Shown piece by piece: positions 45,368-53,976 of a DNA stretch of 64,000 bases (position 1 is the first letter of the stretch; each line of letters starts with the position of its first letter). Below the pieces are notes generated by a model. It saw only the letters and a list, made by a program, of their open reading frames with translations, did no database searches and had not been told where the DNA came from. Position numbers and translations under genes: made by a program. The DNA comes from Staphylococcus succinus (GTDB taxonomy: Bacteria; Bacillota; Bacilli; Staphylococcales; Staphylococcaceae): NCBI RefSeq assembly GCF_029024945.1, contig NZ_CP118976.1, forward strand, positions 2,108,001-2,172,000, written 5' to 3'.

Positions 45368-46720
45368 TTATTTATCGTTATCTTCTTCATCTTCGTCTTC
45401 TTCAAGTGTTGGACGCGTATCATTATATTCAAATTTTAATATTACATTGATGATTTGATGATTATCAATTTCTGAAATAACCCAACGATCATATTCAGTA
45501 TCTACAAAATCATTTTGTTGTAAATTTGTATTATGTGCTTGTAACCAACCACCGATTGTATCAATATCATCAGAATCAACAAATTCAATACCAAACTGAT
45601 CATTTAAATCATCAAGCAACACACGACCATTAATTTGATATTTATTGTCACTTAATTTGACAACATCATTAACTTCATCATCATCAAATTCATCACGAAT
45701 TTCACCGACAATTTCTTCTAAAATATCTTCCATAGTTAAAATACCGGCTGTACCACCGTACTCATCGATAATAAGACTGATGTGCACGTGTTCACGTTGC
45801 ATACGGATTAAAGCATCGCTAATACGTGTAGTTTCTGAAATCATAGGTAAGTCATGAATATAGTTACTTACTTTAATTTGCTTACCTGAAGCATATTCTG
45901 TTAAAAACTCTTTCACATTTAAAAAGCCTTTCACGTGGTCCTTATCCCCATCTTCTGTAATAGGGTAACGCGTGAATTGATGTTCTTTAATTGTATCTAA
46001 AAGTTCATCTACATTAAACGGTTCATTTAACGTAATCATTTGCGTACGTGGGACCATGATATCTTTAGCATGACGTTCATCAAATGAAAAGATATTTTGC
46101 ATATAAGCTAATTCAGTCTGGTTAATTTCTCCACCGTTATAACTATTGTTGATTATAATCTTAATCTCTTCTTCTGACATTGCATCATTATTAGCATCTG
46201 GATCCACCCCAAACATACGTATAATCATACGTGCTGAGCCATTCATCAACCATATTAATGGTTTCATAACGATACCAAAGTAATACAACGGCCTAGAATA
46301 AAGTAACGCTAATTTTTCAGTATGTTGAATTGCTAACGTTTTCGGAGCTAACTCGCCAAGTACAACATGTAAATACGTTACAATAATAAATGCAACAATA
46401 AATGAAATCGTTGTTGTTAATGCAGCGGGTAAATGAATAGCTTCAAATAATGGATGAAGTAATTTATTAAATGTTGGTTCACCTAACCACCCTAATCCTA
46501 AAGATGTCACTGTAATACCTAATTGACATGCGGATAAGTAATAGTCTAAATTTTTCACCATTTTTTTGACTACGCGTGCGCTCCCGTTGCCTTCTGCAGC
46601 GAGCTGCTCAATTCTTGTAGTTCTGACTTTCACTAATGCGAATTCCGATCCTACGAATACAGTTGTTAATGCTATTAAAAGAAAAAATATTACTAAGTTC
46701 ATTATGGTCACTGTTTCCAA
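45368..46720 (-). CDS. mpfA: CNNM/CorC-family magnesium-protection protein
   Basis: A 450-residue protein with an N-terminal CNNM (DUF21) domain of three or four helices, a paired CBS module (about 205-330, starting DIMVPRTQM), and a C-terminal CorC_HlyC domain ending in an acidic run (EEDEDEEDNDK). In S. aureus this protein protects from magnesium excess, probably as an exporter. The start I read is TTG 46720 with its ribosome-binding site 25 bases away across a hairpin; ATG 46702 (MNLVIFF) is an alternative. The unusual leader is given separately. Confidence 0.88.
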   Translation of the reverse strand: METVTIMNLVIFFLLIALTTVFVGSEFALVKVRTTRIEQLAAEGNGSARVVKKMVKNLDYYLSACQLGITVTSLGLGWLGEPTFNKLLHPLFEAIHLPAALTTTISFIVAFIIVTYLHVVLGELAPKTLAIQHTEKLALLYSRPLYYFGIVMKPLIWLMNGSARMIIRMFGVDPDANNDAMSEEEIKIIINNSYNGGEINQTELAYMQNIFSFDERHAKDIMVPRTQMITLNEPFNVDELLDTIKEHQFTRYPITEDGDKDHVKGFLNVKEFLTEYASGKQIKVSNYIHDLPMISETTRISDALIRMQREHVHISLIIDEYGGTAGILTMEDILEEIVGEIRDEFDDDEVNDVVKLSDNKYQINGRVLLDDLNDQFGIEFVDSDDIDTIGGWLQAHNTNLQQNDFVDTEYDRWVISEIDNHQIINVILKFEYNDTRPTLEEDEDEEDNDK

Positions 46721-46850
46721 TTAGTTCCCTATTTCTAGGGATTCACCTCCAAATATTGTGTCACAATAGGTGACGTTTCATAAAATTTTTCGTGCTTCTT
46801 CACTATAATGTTATATACTAAATCCTTCCCATTGTAACACCTCCCTAAAA
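46721..46850 (-). promoter_or_regulatory. Structured mpfA leader with uORF and start-site hairpin
   Basis: Reading down the minus strand: GGGAGG at 46845-46840 stands seven bases before a four-codon uORF (ATG 46832, Met-Gly-Arg-Ile-stop). A hairpin GTCAC-CTATT-GTGAC follows. Next comes GGAGG (46750-46746), then TCCCTA-GAAA-TAGGGA (46741-46726), a six-base-pair stem with a GNRA-type loop, then TTG at 46720. A 22-codon open frame (GTG 46803 to a stop at 46735) crosses the site and ends within the hairpin. The layout suggests translational control. Confidence 0.5.
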
Positions 46851-46895
46851 ATGCGCATTTCCTTTATCTTATCACACTGTTACCTTGCAATCTAT

Positions 46896-46925
46896 TTTAT
46901 ACTTATTAAAATTTCATTTGTTCAA
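46896..46925 (-). promoter_or_regulatory. Predicted mpfA promoter
   Basis: On the minus strand TTGAAC (46920-46925) and TATAAA (46896-46901) are 18 bases apart, giving a leader of about 170 bases. Confidence 0.55.
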
Positions 46926-47019
46926 CTAGACATTTAAACGTAAATTTTAATTTGAGTCAACTTTTTGAATTAAATATTTTTTAATAAGTAAAATAAATGA
47001 TAGTCGCAACACTGTTTTA

Positions 47020-48180
47020 TTATTTTTCAAAATTATGAATTTGTCCTTCTTTAATGGTTGTTTGAACATTGATTTCATCGTCAACGATAACAATATCCGC
47101 ATCTTTTCCGACTTGCAAACTACCTTTTTGATGATTTATATCTAAAGCAATTGCTTGATTCAAACTAGTTACACGCCAAAGGTGCTCTAATGTATCTCCT
47201 GTATATTGAATTAAATTCTTCAAACCTTCATTCATTTTCAAAATACTTCCGGCTAAAGCACCCGTTTCTAAACGTGCTTCCGAACCTTTTACAATCACGT
47301 TTTGACCACCCAGATCGTATTCTCCATCAGGCATCCCTTTTGCTCTCATTGCATCAGTAATTAAGAAAAATCGTTTATTTCCTTTTTGTTTATACGCAAT
47401 TTGAATGGCTGCGGGATGTGCATGTATGCCATCAACGATAAGTTCTGTACTTAGTCCATCATTAGTCCATGCTGCTCCAAACAGTCCCGGATTTCGATGT
47501 TCAAAAGGTGTACCCGCATTATATAAATGTGTCACATGCTTTGCACCATTGTTAACTGCCTTATTGGCTTCTTCAAATGTAGCTACTGTATGTCCCATAG
47601 AAAAGCGAATCTTATCATGTAGCGCCTTCAATATTTCTTCTGCGCCCTCAACTTCTGGAGCAAACGTGATGACTTTTATTTGATGATTAGCAGTATCCTG
47701 AAATTGTCTTATTTTTTCTATAGTAGGTTTCTGAACATATTCAGGATTCTGTGCCCCTACTTTATGTTCAGAAATAAATGGACCTTCTAAATGTATACCG
47801 ACGATGTCCGCTGTATTTAATTTATCTTGCTGCTGCTGATAATTAACAATATTTTCTAAGGCCTTAGTAATATTCTCATCTGACTGAGTCATTGTCGTAG
47901 CCAAGAAACTTGTTGTTCCTTCAGATAATAAAGACTTAGCGAGGTGATTTATACCATCAAATGAGGCATCCATTGCATCTTCGCCATACCCACCATGAAT
48001 ATGGATGTCTATAAATCCGGGTAAAATATGCTGCCCTTTAGCATCGTACTTAGTCAATTTACCTTCGTATATACCTTTACCTACACCAGCGATTTTCCCA
48101 TCTTTCACAATGATATAACCGCGTTCTATCGTTTCGTATTCCGTATAAATACGTCCATTTTCAATAACATATTCAGTCAT
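47020..48180 (-). CDS. nagA: N-acetylglucosamine-6-phosphate deacetylase
   Basis: A 386-residue amidohydrolase that turns GlcNAc-6-phosphate into GlcN-6-phosphate, feeding cell wall sugar into glycolysis or back to wall synthesis. Metal-binding HIHGGYGEDAMD, LEGPFIS, MGHTVA, THLYNAGTPFEHRNPG and the catalytic Asp in LITDAMRAKG are intact. I prefer ATG 48180 (MTEYVIENG), six bases past AAGGT; ATG 48186 is too close to it. nagB is not in the window. Confidence 0.94.
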   Translation of the reverse strand: MTEYVIENGRIYTEYETIERGYIIVKDGKIAGVGKGIYEGKLTKYDAKGQHILPGFIDIHIHGGYGEDAMDASFDGINHLAKSLLSEGTTSFLATTMTQSDENITKALENIVNYQQQQDKLNTADIVGIHLEGPFISEHKVGAQNPEYVQKPTIEKIRQFQDTANHQIKVITFAPEVEGAEEILKALHDKIRFSMGHTVATFEEANKAVNNGAKHVTHLYNAGTPFEHRNPGLFGAAWTNDGLSTELIVDGIHAHPAAIQIAYKQKGNKRFFLITDAMRAKGMPDGEYDLGGQNVIVKGSEARLETGALAGSILKMNEGLKNLIQYTGDTLEHLWRVTSLNQAIALDINHQKGSLQVGKDADIVIVDDEINVQTTIKEGQIHNFEK

Positions 48181-48300
48181 TTCCATACCTTCTTTACATT
48201 AATTTACTTCAATACAGCCGATTTAATACTTTAACCTTATTTTACCAAACTTCGTTAGCTTATTATATTCAAAAGTGTCTCCTGAATGATTTAAAACTCA

Positions 48301-48343
48301 AAAAACCAGAAGAATATCTCATTTATTCATGAGTTCCTTCTGG
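48301..48343 (-). terminator. fruA terminator
   Basis: CCAGAAG/CTTCTGG with inner CTCAT/ATGAG pairing and a TTTTTT run on the minus strand. Confidence 0.88.
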
Positions 48344-48373
48344 CCTTTATCGTTTGCTTTTAACATCTTGTTT

Positions 48374-50317
48374 TTATTCGTTCATAGCTTGTGAAGCACG
48401 AATTTCATCTTCACTTAATTTCGGTTTCAGTAAGCCATACATAATCGCTGAAACAATTGCGCCTATAATAATTGCGATTAACGATTGTAAGACATGACTA
48501 AAATCAGTACCGACAATTACGAAAATACCACCATGTGGGGCTTGAATCGATGAGCCTAATCCTAATGCAATCGCACCTGCAATACCAGACCCTACCATCA
48601 TTGACGGGATTACTCTTAATGGGTCTGCTGCAGCATATGGAATTGCGCCTTCAGTTATAAAGGATAACCCCATCACATAGTTTGGTACGACAGAACCTCT
48701 TTGTTCTTTTGTAAATTTCTTTCTAAAAATTAACATTGCTGTTGCAATCGCAATTGGTGGAACCATACCACCAATCATTGCTGCAGTGATTGGTGCTGCA
48801 TTACCTTCTGTTAACGCTGCTGTCGCAAATACATACGCAGCTTTATTAAAGGGTCCGCCCATATCGATTGCCATCATAGCACCGATAACTAATCCTAATA
48901 ACATGATATTTGTTCCAGAAAGACTTTCTAATCCATTAAGCAATAAATTATTTAACCATGATGCTGGTGGGTTTAATACATAAATCATCAATAAACCTGT
49001 AATGGCTACTGAGAACACAGGGAAAATTAACGTAGGTTTTAACCCTTCTAATGCTTGAGGTAAACCACTAACCGCTTTCTTAATACCTTGTGTGAGGTAA
49101 CCTGCTAAGAAACCAGCAAGAATACCACCAATAAATCCTGAATCACCTGAAACTGCCAACATACCTCCGACTAAACCAGCTGCAAAACCTGGTTTATCAG
49201 CAATACTACGCGCTATATAACCGGCAAGGATAGGAATAATTAATGCAAAGGCACTTTTGTTTCCAATATTCCAAAGTTGTTCAGCGAATGCGTTATGTTC
49301 AGAACTTTTTGGATCAAATGAGTTTGCGCCAAATAAGAACACGATTGCCATTAAAATACCACCGGCAATAACAAGCGGTAACATATTTGAAACACCATTC
49401 ATTAAGTGTTTGTAAATCGTTTTACCTACACCTTGTTTCTCATTGCTTTCTGCTTGGCTATGATTTTTATTACCACGTGCCACAAAAGCTTTACGTGACG
49501 TATCTTGGGCCATATTAATAAGTTCTTCCGGTCGTTTTATACCGTCTGCTACAGGTACTTCTACAACATTTTTACCATCAAAACGATCCGTTTCTACATG
49601 TACATCGGCTGCTACAATTACGCCTGAAGCTCGATTAATATCATCCTCGGTAAGATGATTTTTAATGCCTCCAGATCCATTAGTTTCGACCTTAATTTTA
49701 ACGTTCATTTTTTCAGCTTGTTTCTTCAGTGCATCGCGAGCCATATAAGTATGGGCAATACCAGTTGGACACGCTGTAACCGCTAATACGTAAGGTTCAT
49801 TTTCATCTGTTGCTGCTGATGTAGTCACAGCTTCTGTTTCCGCTTCTTCCTCTTCAGTTGCTTCGTCATCAGCTTTATCAATAATTTGTAATAATTCTTG
49901 TGGTGAAGTTGCATTAAGCAAATCTTTACGAACATTTTCATCCATTAAAACACCGGACAATTTCGCTAAAGCATCCAGATGTGTTTGCGCACCACCTTCT
50001 GGCGCTGCAATCATGAAGAAGAGATGTGCAGGTTGCATATCTAAACTTTGATAGTCAACACCTGCTTTTGATTTACCAAAAGCAATGGCAGGGGTCTCTA
50101 CAGCTGCTACTTTTGCATGTGGTATCGCAATACCTTCTCCGATTCCTGTAGTACTTTGAGATTCTCTATTATGAATAGCTTCTTTAAAACTTGTTAGATC
50201 ATTAAGTTTCCCAGCTTTGTCTAACTGATTTACTAATTCGTCAATGACACCGTTTTTATCATTTGAAGTAAGGTCCATAGCAATTGTATCTTTTGTTAAT
50301 AATTCGGTAATTCTCAT
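48374..50317 (-). CDS. fruA: PTS fructose-specific EIIABC component
   Basis: A 647-residue three-domain permease that imports fructose as fructose-1-phosphate. EIIA comes first (phospho-His in GIAIPHAK, about residue 67), then an acidic linker, EIIB (phospho-Cys in VTACPTGIAHTYMA, near 183) and EIIC with about ten helices from 300 on. It begins two bases after fruK stops. Last gene of fruR-fruK-fruA. Confidence 0.95.
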   Translation of the reverse strand: MRITELLTKDTIAMDLTSNDKNGVIDELVNQLDKAGKLNDLTSFKEAIHNRESQSTTGIGEGIAIPHAKVAAVETPAIAFGKSKAGVDYQSLDMQPAHLFFMIAAPEGGAQTHLDALAKLSGVLMDENVRKDLLNATSPQELLQIIDKADDEATEEEEAETEAVTTSAATDENEPYVLAVTACPTGIAHTYMARDALKKQAEKMNVKIKVETNGSGGIKNHLTEDDINRASGVIVAADVHVETDRFDGKNVVEVPVADGIKRPEELINMAQDTSRKAFVARGNKNHSQAESNEKQGVGKTIYKHLMNGVSNMLPLVIAGGILMAIVFLFGANSFDPKSSEHNAFAEQLWNIGNKSAFALIIPILAGYIARSIADKPGFAAGLVGGMLAVSGDSGFIGGILAGFLAGYLTQGIKKAVSGLPQALEGLKPTLIFPVFSVAITGLLMIYVLNPPASWLNNLLLNGLESLSGTNIMLLGLVIGAMMAIDMGGPFNKAAYVFATAALTEGNAAPITAAMIGGMVPPIAIATAMLIFRKKFTKEQRGSVVPNYVMGLSFITEGAIPYAAADPLRVIPSMMVGSGIAGAIALGLGSSIQAPHGGIFVIVGTDFSHVLQSLIAIIIGAIVSAIMYGLLKPKLSEDEIRASQAMNE

Positions 50318-50319
50318 AG

Positions 50320-51243
50320 TTATACACTCCCATCTAGTGTCGTAATCATCACTTGTGCTTTAATTTCTTCAATAGCATGTTCTGTGGCTAAGTCATCATT
50401 AAACGCTGTCGCTGTTCCCGCTGATACTGCCTGTTTAAATGCATCTTTAATTGTAAGTCCCGTTTCAAGTCCTGCAACCATACCCGCGACAGTACTATCT
50501 CCTGAACCAACCGTATTGACTACATGTCCATTAGGCACGATAGCCTTATAACTATGTTTATCATCTACATAGATTGCACCATCACCTCCAAGGGAAATAA
50601 TCACTGACGTTGCGCCCATCCCTAATATTTCACGCGCATAGTTCATGACTTCTTTATCAGATCGAATCGACGTATTAAACATTACCTCTAATTCGTCTTT
50701 ATTAGGTTTAATAAATAGCGGCTTGTATTTTAAAACTGTTTCAACTAAATCTTTTTCAGCATCTACAACTAATCTCGCACCAGTTTCTTGAGTAATTTTT
50801 GCAATTTGTTCATATGCATCACTTGGTACACTTTTTGGAATACTTCCAGCAACAATAACTATATCTTGGGCTGAAGTATGCTTGATTTGTGTTAACAGTG
50901 TTTCGAACTGTTCATTCGTTATTGTAGGGCCCGGAGCGTTAATTTCCGTTTCATTATCTGTTTTTAATTTGACATTAATACGTGTATCTTCAGTCGTTCT
51001 TACAAAATTCGTATTAATATCTGCTTGTTGTAATGTGTCTTCAATGAATTGACCTGGAAATCCTCCAGCAAATCCTAACGCTGTAGATTGAATACCTAAT
51101 GTTTTTAAGACTCTGGATACATTGATACCTTTTCCTCCAGCAAATTTGTAGGTTTCAGTCGCTCGATTTAATCCGCTAAGTTCAAAATCTTTAGCAAACA
51201 TTATATAGTCAATAGAGGGATTGAAAGTTACTGTATAAATCAT
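50320..51243 (-). CDS. fruK: 1-phosphofructokinase
   Basis: A 307-residue PfkB-family kinase that phosphorylates fructose-1-phosphate to fructose-1,6-bisphosphate. The substrate motif GGKGINVSRVL and the catalytic NTVGSGDSTVAG are intact. It overlaps fruR by four bases and precedes fruA by two, so all three are coupled. Confidence 0.94.
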   Translation of the reverse strand: MIYTVTFNPSIDYIMFAKDFELSGLNRATETYKFAGGKGINVSRVLKTLGIQSTALGFAGGFPGQFIEDTLQQADINTNFVRTTEDTRINVKLKTDNETEINAPGPTITNEQFETLLTQIKHTSAQDIVIVAGSIPKSVPSDAYEQIAKITQETGARLVVDAEKDLVETVLKYKPLFIKPNKDELEVMFNTSIRSDKEVMNYAREILGMGATSVIISLGGDGAIYVDDKHSYKAIVPNGHVVNTVGSGDSTVAGMVAGLETGLTIKDAFKQAVSAGTATAFNDDLATEHAIEEIKAQVMITTLDGSV

Positions 51244-51998
51244 AATGTTCCTCCAATAAAATTGTATTTTTCAGCAAAGCATTTAAATGTTGTACTTTCT
51301 ATGGCCTTTTTTGAAGTTATTAAAGTAATTTCTTCGTTTAACAGCACGTGAGCAAAATATACTTTGTTAAATTTAGAATGATCAACAACTACAAAATTCT
51401 GCGCGCCTAATTCCATAGCTTGATTTTTGATAACTGCTTCATGTTCATCTGGCGTTGTTAAGCCATACTTTAAATCAATGCCATTCATTCCGACAAAAAC
51501 TTTATCAAAACGATAGCGATTTAATGTTTTTATTGCACTCGACCCTACTGTGGCAAAAGTCGTTGATTTAACTTCACCGCCAAGTATAAGTGTTCTTATA
51601 CCTTGTTTTAACAATTCTTCTACGTGGGTAAGACCATTGGTTACTACAATAATATCTTTAGCCTTAATGTATGGAATAATTTCCAAAGTTGTTGAACCAG
51701 CATCTAAGTAAATACAATCATTATCTTCAATTTGACACGCTGCTAGGCGTCCGATTTCTTGCTTTTCTCTGAGGTTGGTACTTCTCTTATCTGCTAAATT
51801 AGGTTCTAATACAGATGATTGATTGAGTGTTGCACCACCATGAACTCTTTTTAATTTTCCCATTTGTTGGAGCTTAGATAAATCACGGCGTATAGTTGAT
51901 GCACTACATCCAGTTCGATCAATAAGCTCTTGTAATGTTAAAAAGTCTTTTTCTGACAGTTCAGTCAATATTACTTCATGACGTTTTTCCGTAATCAT
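51240..51998 (-). CDS. fruR: DeoR-family regulator of the fructose operon
   Basis: A 252-residue DeoR regulator with an N-terminal helix-turn-helix (LQELIDRTGCSASTIRRDLSKL) and a sugar-phosphate sensing domain (YLDAGSTTLEII, VVTNGL, ILGGEV, VGMNGID). It most likely senses fructose-1-phosphate and binds the repeats next to its own promoter. First gene of the fru operon. Its start follows GAGGTGAAG. Confidence 0.93.
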   Translation of the reverse strand: MITEKRHEVILTELSEKDFLTLQELIDRTGCSASTIRRDLSKLQQMGKLKRVHGGATLNQSSVLEPNLADKRSTNLREKQEIGRLAACQIEDNDCIYLDAGSTTLEIIPYIKAKDIIVVTNGLTHVEELLKQGIRTLILGGEVKSTTFATVGSSAIKTLNRYRFDKVFVGMNGIDLKYGLTTPDEHEAVIKNQAMELGAQNFVVVDHSKFNKVYFAHVLLNEEITLITSKKAIESTTFKCFAEKYNFIGGTL

Positions 51999-52020
51999 TA
52001 CTTCACCTCATCTCCATGTT

Positions 52021-52049
52021 ATTATAATGTTTCCGCTTTCTTTTTTCAA
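52021..52049 (-). promoter_or_regulatory. Predicted fru promoter with a cre-like site
   Basis: On the minus strand TTGAAA (52044-52049) and TATAAT (52021-52026) are exactly 17 bases apart, a near-ideal sigma-A promoter. The spacer contains AGAAAGCGGAAACA (52028-52041), matching the cre consensus TGWAANCGNTNWCA except at two positions, so CcpA repression by glucose is likely. Confidence 0.75.
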
Positions 52050-52082
52050 TCACTTTTTCTCAAAAACAATCAAAACCAATCA
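52043..52082 (-). repeat. Four phased 10-bp repeats, probable FruR operator
   Basis: Reading the minus strand, four consecutive 10-bp units run without a gap: TGATTGGTTT, TGATTGTTTT, TGAGAAAAAG, TGATTGAAAA. The last covers the -35 hexamer. A 10-bp period puts every unit on the same face of the helix, as expected for a multimeric DeoR regulator. Confidence 0.65.
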
Positions 52083-52145
52083 TTTTTTTAATCTTAATAT
52101 TCAAAATTCCGTCAATTTTCTACCTTTGAATTCTTTATAAATCAT

Positions 52146-52187
52146 AAAAAAACACAAAGACATAAACGCGTTATGCCCTTGTGTTAC
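52146..52187 (-). terminator. ybaK terminator
   Basis: AACACAA/TTGTGTT with inner CATAA/TTATG pairing; on the minus strand a TTTTTTT run follows. It begins 19 bases past the ybaK stop. Confidence 0.85.
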
Positions 52188-52205
52188 TAATTTAAATATA
52201 TTTTC

Positions 52206-52685
52206 TTAAGGATGTACTACAGGTGCAACCTTTGCTTGTGTAGCTTCAATTAACTCTTTCACAGCTATATTAATTTGCATGCCTCTTTCCCCACCACTAA
52301 CATATATTTCATTTAAATTTACTGCTTGTTGATCAATAATCGTTGGAAATAATCGCTTCATTCCAATGGGTGAACAACCACCCCGAACATATCCAGTAAC
52401 TTTCTTTAAATCATCTAAAGGCATTAAATGAAGTTTCTTTTCATTTATAACTTGCGCAGCGGATTTCATATCTAATGAGTCATTCACTGGAATGATAAAT
52501 ACAAAATGATCATGATTAGTATTTTCTAACACTAATGTTTTATAAATTAATTCAATATCAACGCCCACGCTTGCAGCTACATCCTCACCCGACATATGCT
52601 TTTCTGAAACTTTGTAACGATTTACTCCGTATTGAATATTTTGGCGATCTAATATACGCATAGCGTTTGTTTTCTTTTGTTTCAT
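52206..52685 (-). CDS. ybaK: Cys-tRNA(Pro) deacylase YbaK
   Basis: A 159-residue trans-editing enzyme that hydrolyses Cys wrongly attached to tRNA-Pro. The family core is clear: KTLVLENTNHDHFVFIIP, with the catalytic Lys, then the loops VTGYVRGGCSPIGMKR and YVSGGERGMQI. Monocistronic, with AGGTGTTG before its start. Confidence 0.9.
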   Translation of the reverse strand: MKQKKTNAMRILDRQNIQYGVNRYKVSEKHMSGEDVAASVGVDIELIYKTLVLENTNHDHFVFIIPVNDSLDMKSAAQVINEKKLHLMPLDDLKKVTGYVRGGCSPIGMKRLFPTIIDQQAVNLNEIYVSGGERGMQINIAVKELIEATQAKVAPVVHP

Positions 52686-52760
52686 TTTTCAACACCTCGT
52701 ATCGATTCACTGGTGGTTAGTAATGTTATATGTGTACATGAAATTTCATTTTACTCATTG

Positions 52761-53636
52761 TTAATGACTATCTAAATCTAAGTTTTTGATAAATGCTTTC
52801 AAATCTTCACGCATCGTATCATCTTTTAATGCGAATTCTATTGTTGTTTTTACAAAACCTAATTTTTCTCCAACATCATATCGATTGCCTTCAAAGTCAT
52901 ATGCAAAAACTTGGTCATCTTTATTTAATCTTTCAATAGCATCCGTAAGCTGAATTTCTCCTCCTGCACCGGTGCCTTGGTTTTTTAAGTAATCAAATAT
53001 ATCCGCTGACAGTACATAACGACCCATAATCGCTAAATTTGATGGGGCTGTGCCTGGTTTAGGCTTTTCAACAAATTGTCGCACTTCATATTTTCTGTCA
53101 ATTTTAGTTAAAGGATCAATAATACCGTAACGATGTGTTTGATCTTCTTCAACTTCTTGTACTCCAATCACAGATTTGCCTGTATCTTCATAAGCATTAA
53201 TCAATTGTTTAATAGCAGGAGTATCAGATTCAACAATATCATCACCAAGCAACACTGCAAAAGGCTCATCTCCTATAAATTGACGTGCAGAATAAATTGC
53301 ATGACCCAATCCTTTTTGTTCTTTTTGTCTAACGTAAAAAATATTCGCTAACTCTGTAGAAAATTTTACTCTTCCAAGTAAATCTGTTTTACCTTTCGTT
53401 TCAAGAATCATTTCTAATTCTTTTTGATTATCAAAATGATCTTCTATAGCTCTTTTATGTTTGCCTGTTACTATTATAATATCTTCTATACCAGCATTAG
53501 CGGCTTCTTCAACTATGTATTGAATTGTAGGTTTATCTAATATCGGTAACATTTCCTTAGGCATTGCCTTTGTCGCCGGCAAAAACCTTGTACCTAAACC
53601 AGCTGCAGGTATGATTGCTTTTTTTATTTGTTTCAA
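52761..53636 (-). CDS. galU: UTP-glucose-1-phosphate uridylyltransferase
   Basis: A 291-residue enzyme that makes UDP-glucose, used for glycolipid anchors of lipoteichoic acid. PAAGLGTRFLPATKAMPKEMLPI, the nucleotidyltransferase signature, is intact, as are GLGHAIYSARQFIGDEPFAVLLGDD (a landmark region) and KPKPGTAPSNLAIMGRY. I start at TTG 53636 with GGGTGG five bases upstream, as in S. aureus GtaB. In S. aureus gtaB lies far from norA, so this location is worth noting. Confidence 0.93.
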   Translation of the reverse strand: MKQIKKAIIPAAGLGTRFLPATKAMPKEMLPILDKPTIQYIVEEAANAGIEDIIIVTGKHKRAIEDHFDNQKELEMILETKGKTDLLGRVKFSTELANIFYVRQKEQKGLGHAIYSARQFIGDEPFAVLLGDDIVESDTPAIKQLINAYEDTGKSVIGVQEVEEDQTHRYGIIDPLTKIDRKYEVRQFVEKPKPGTAPSNLAIMGRYVLSADIFDYLKNQGTGAGGEIQLTDAIERLNKDDQVFAYDFEGNRYDVGEKLGFVKTTIEFALKDDTMREDLKAFIKNLDLDSH

Positions 53637-53801
53637 AGTACCCACCCTTTCTATTTACATTGTCAACTTCTATTAATAATGAAATATTTTCTATTATAGA
53701 AGTAACACATTTAACTGATGTTATAATCATAACATTGATAAATAACTCTTAATACTTATTCATACCACGTTTTGTATTAAAAATAATTAATTCTTCAAAA
53801 T
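53637..53801. other. galU upstream region
   Basis: No gene seen. It should hold the galU promoter; none stands out. Confidence 0.5.
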
Positions 53802-53840
53802 AAAATGCTACCCCATTATATATTATTGGAGTAGCATTTT
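53802..53840 (-). terminator. Terminator after the norA-linked secreted protein gene
   Basis: AAAATGCTAC-C-CC pairs with GG-A-GTAGCATTTT; on the minus strand ATTTTG follows. A second, longer hairpin lies upstream of it at 53928-53976. Confidence 0.8.
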
Positions 53841-53927
53841 ATTGATTTTAATATTTTTAAATCATATTTAAATCTCAAAATTTATTTTAAATAACTATAC
53901 ACTTCATTTTTCACACTAAAGATATTA

Positions 53928-53976
53928 TTAGTCTTAAGATATAATTCAATAAAGGTGAATTATATCTTAAGACTAA
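53928..53976 (-). repeat. Perfect 20-bp hairpin over the stop codon
   Basis: The arm TTAGTCTTAAGATATAATTC (53928-53947) is an exact inverted copy of 53957-53976, with a nine-base loop. The TAG stop of the gene at 53973 lies inside the stem. There is no U-tract. Confidence 0.85.

Noticed and set aside
46721..46925. M-box or manganese (yybP-ykoY) riboswitch in the mpfA leader
   Set aside because: The conserved sequence blocks of both families are absent, and the leader is too short for an M-box.
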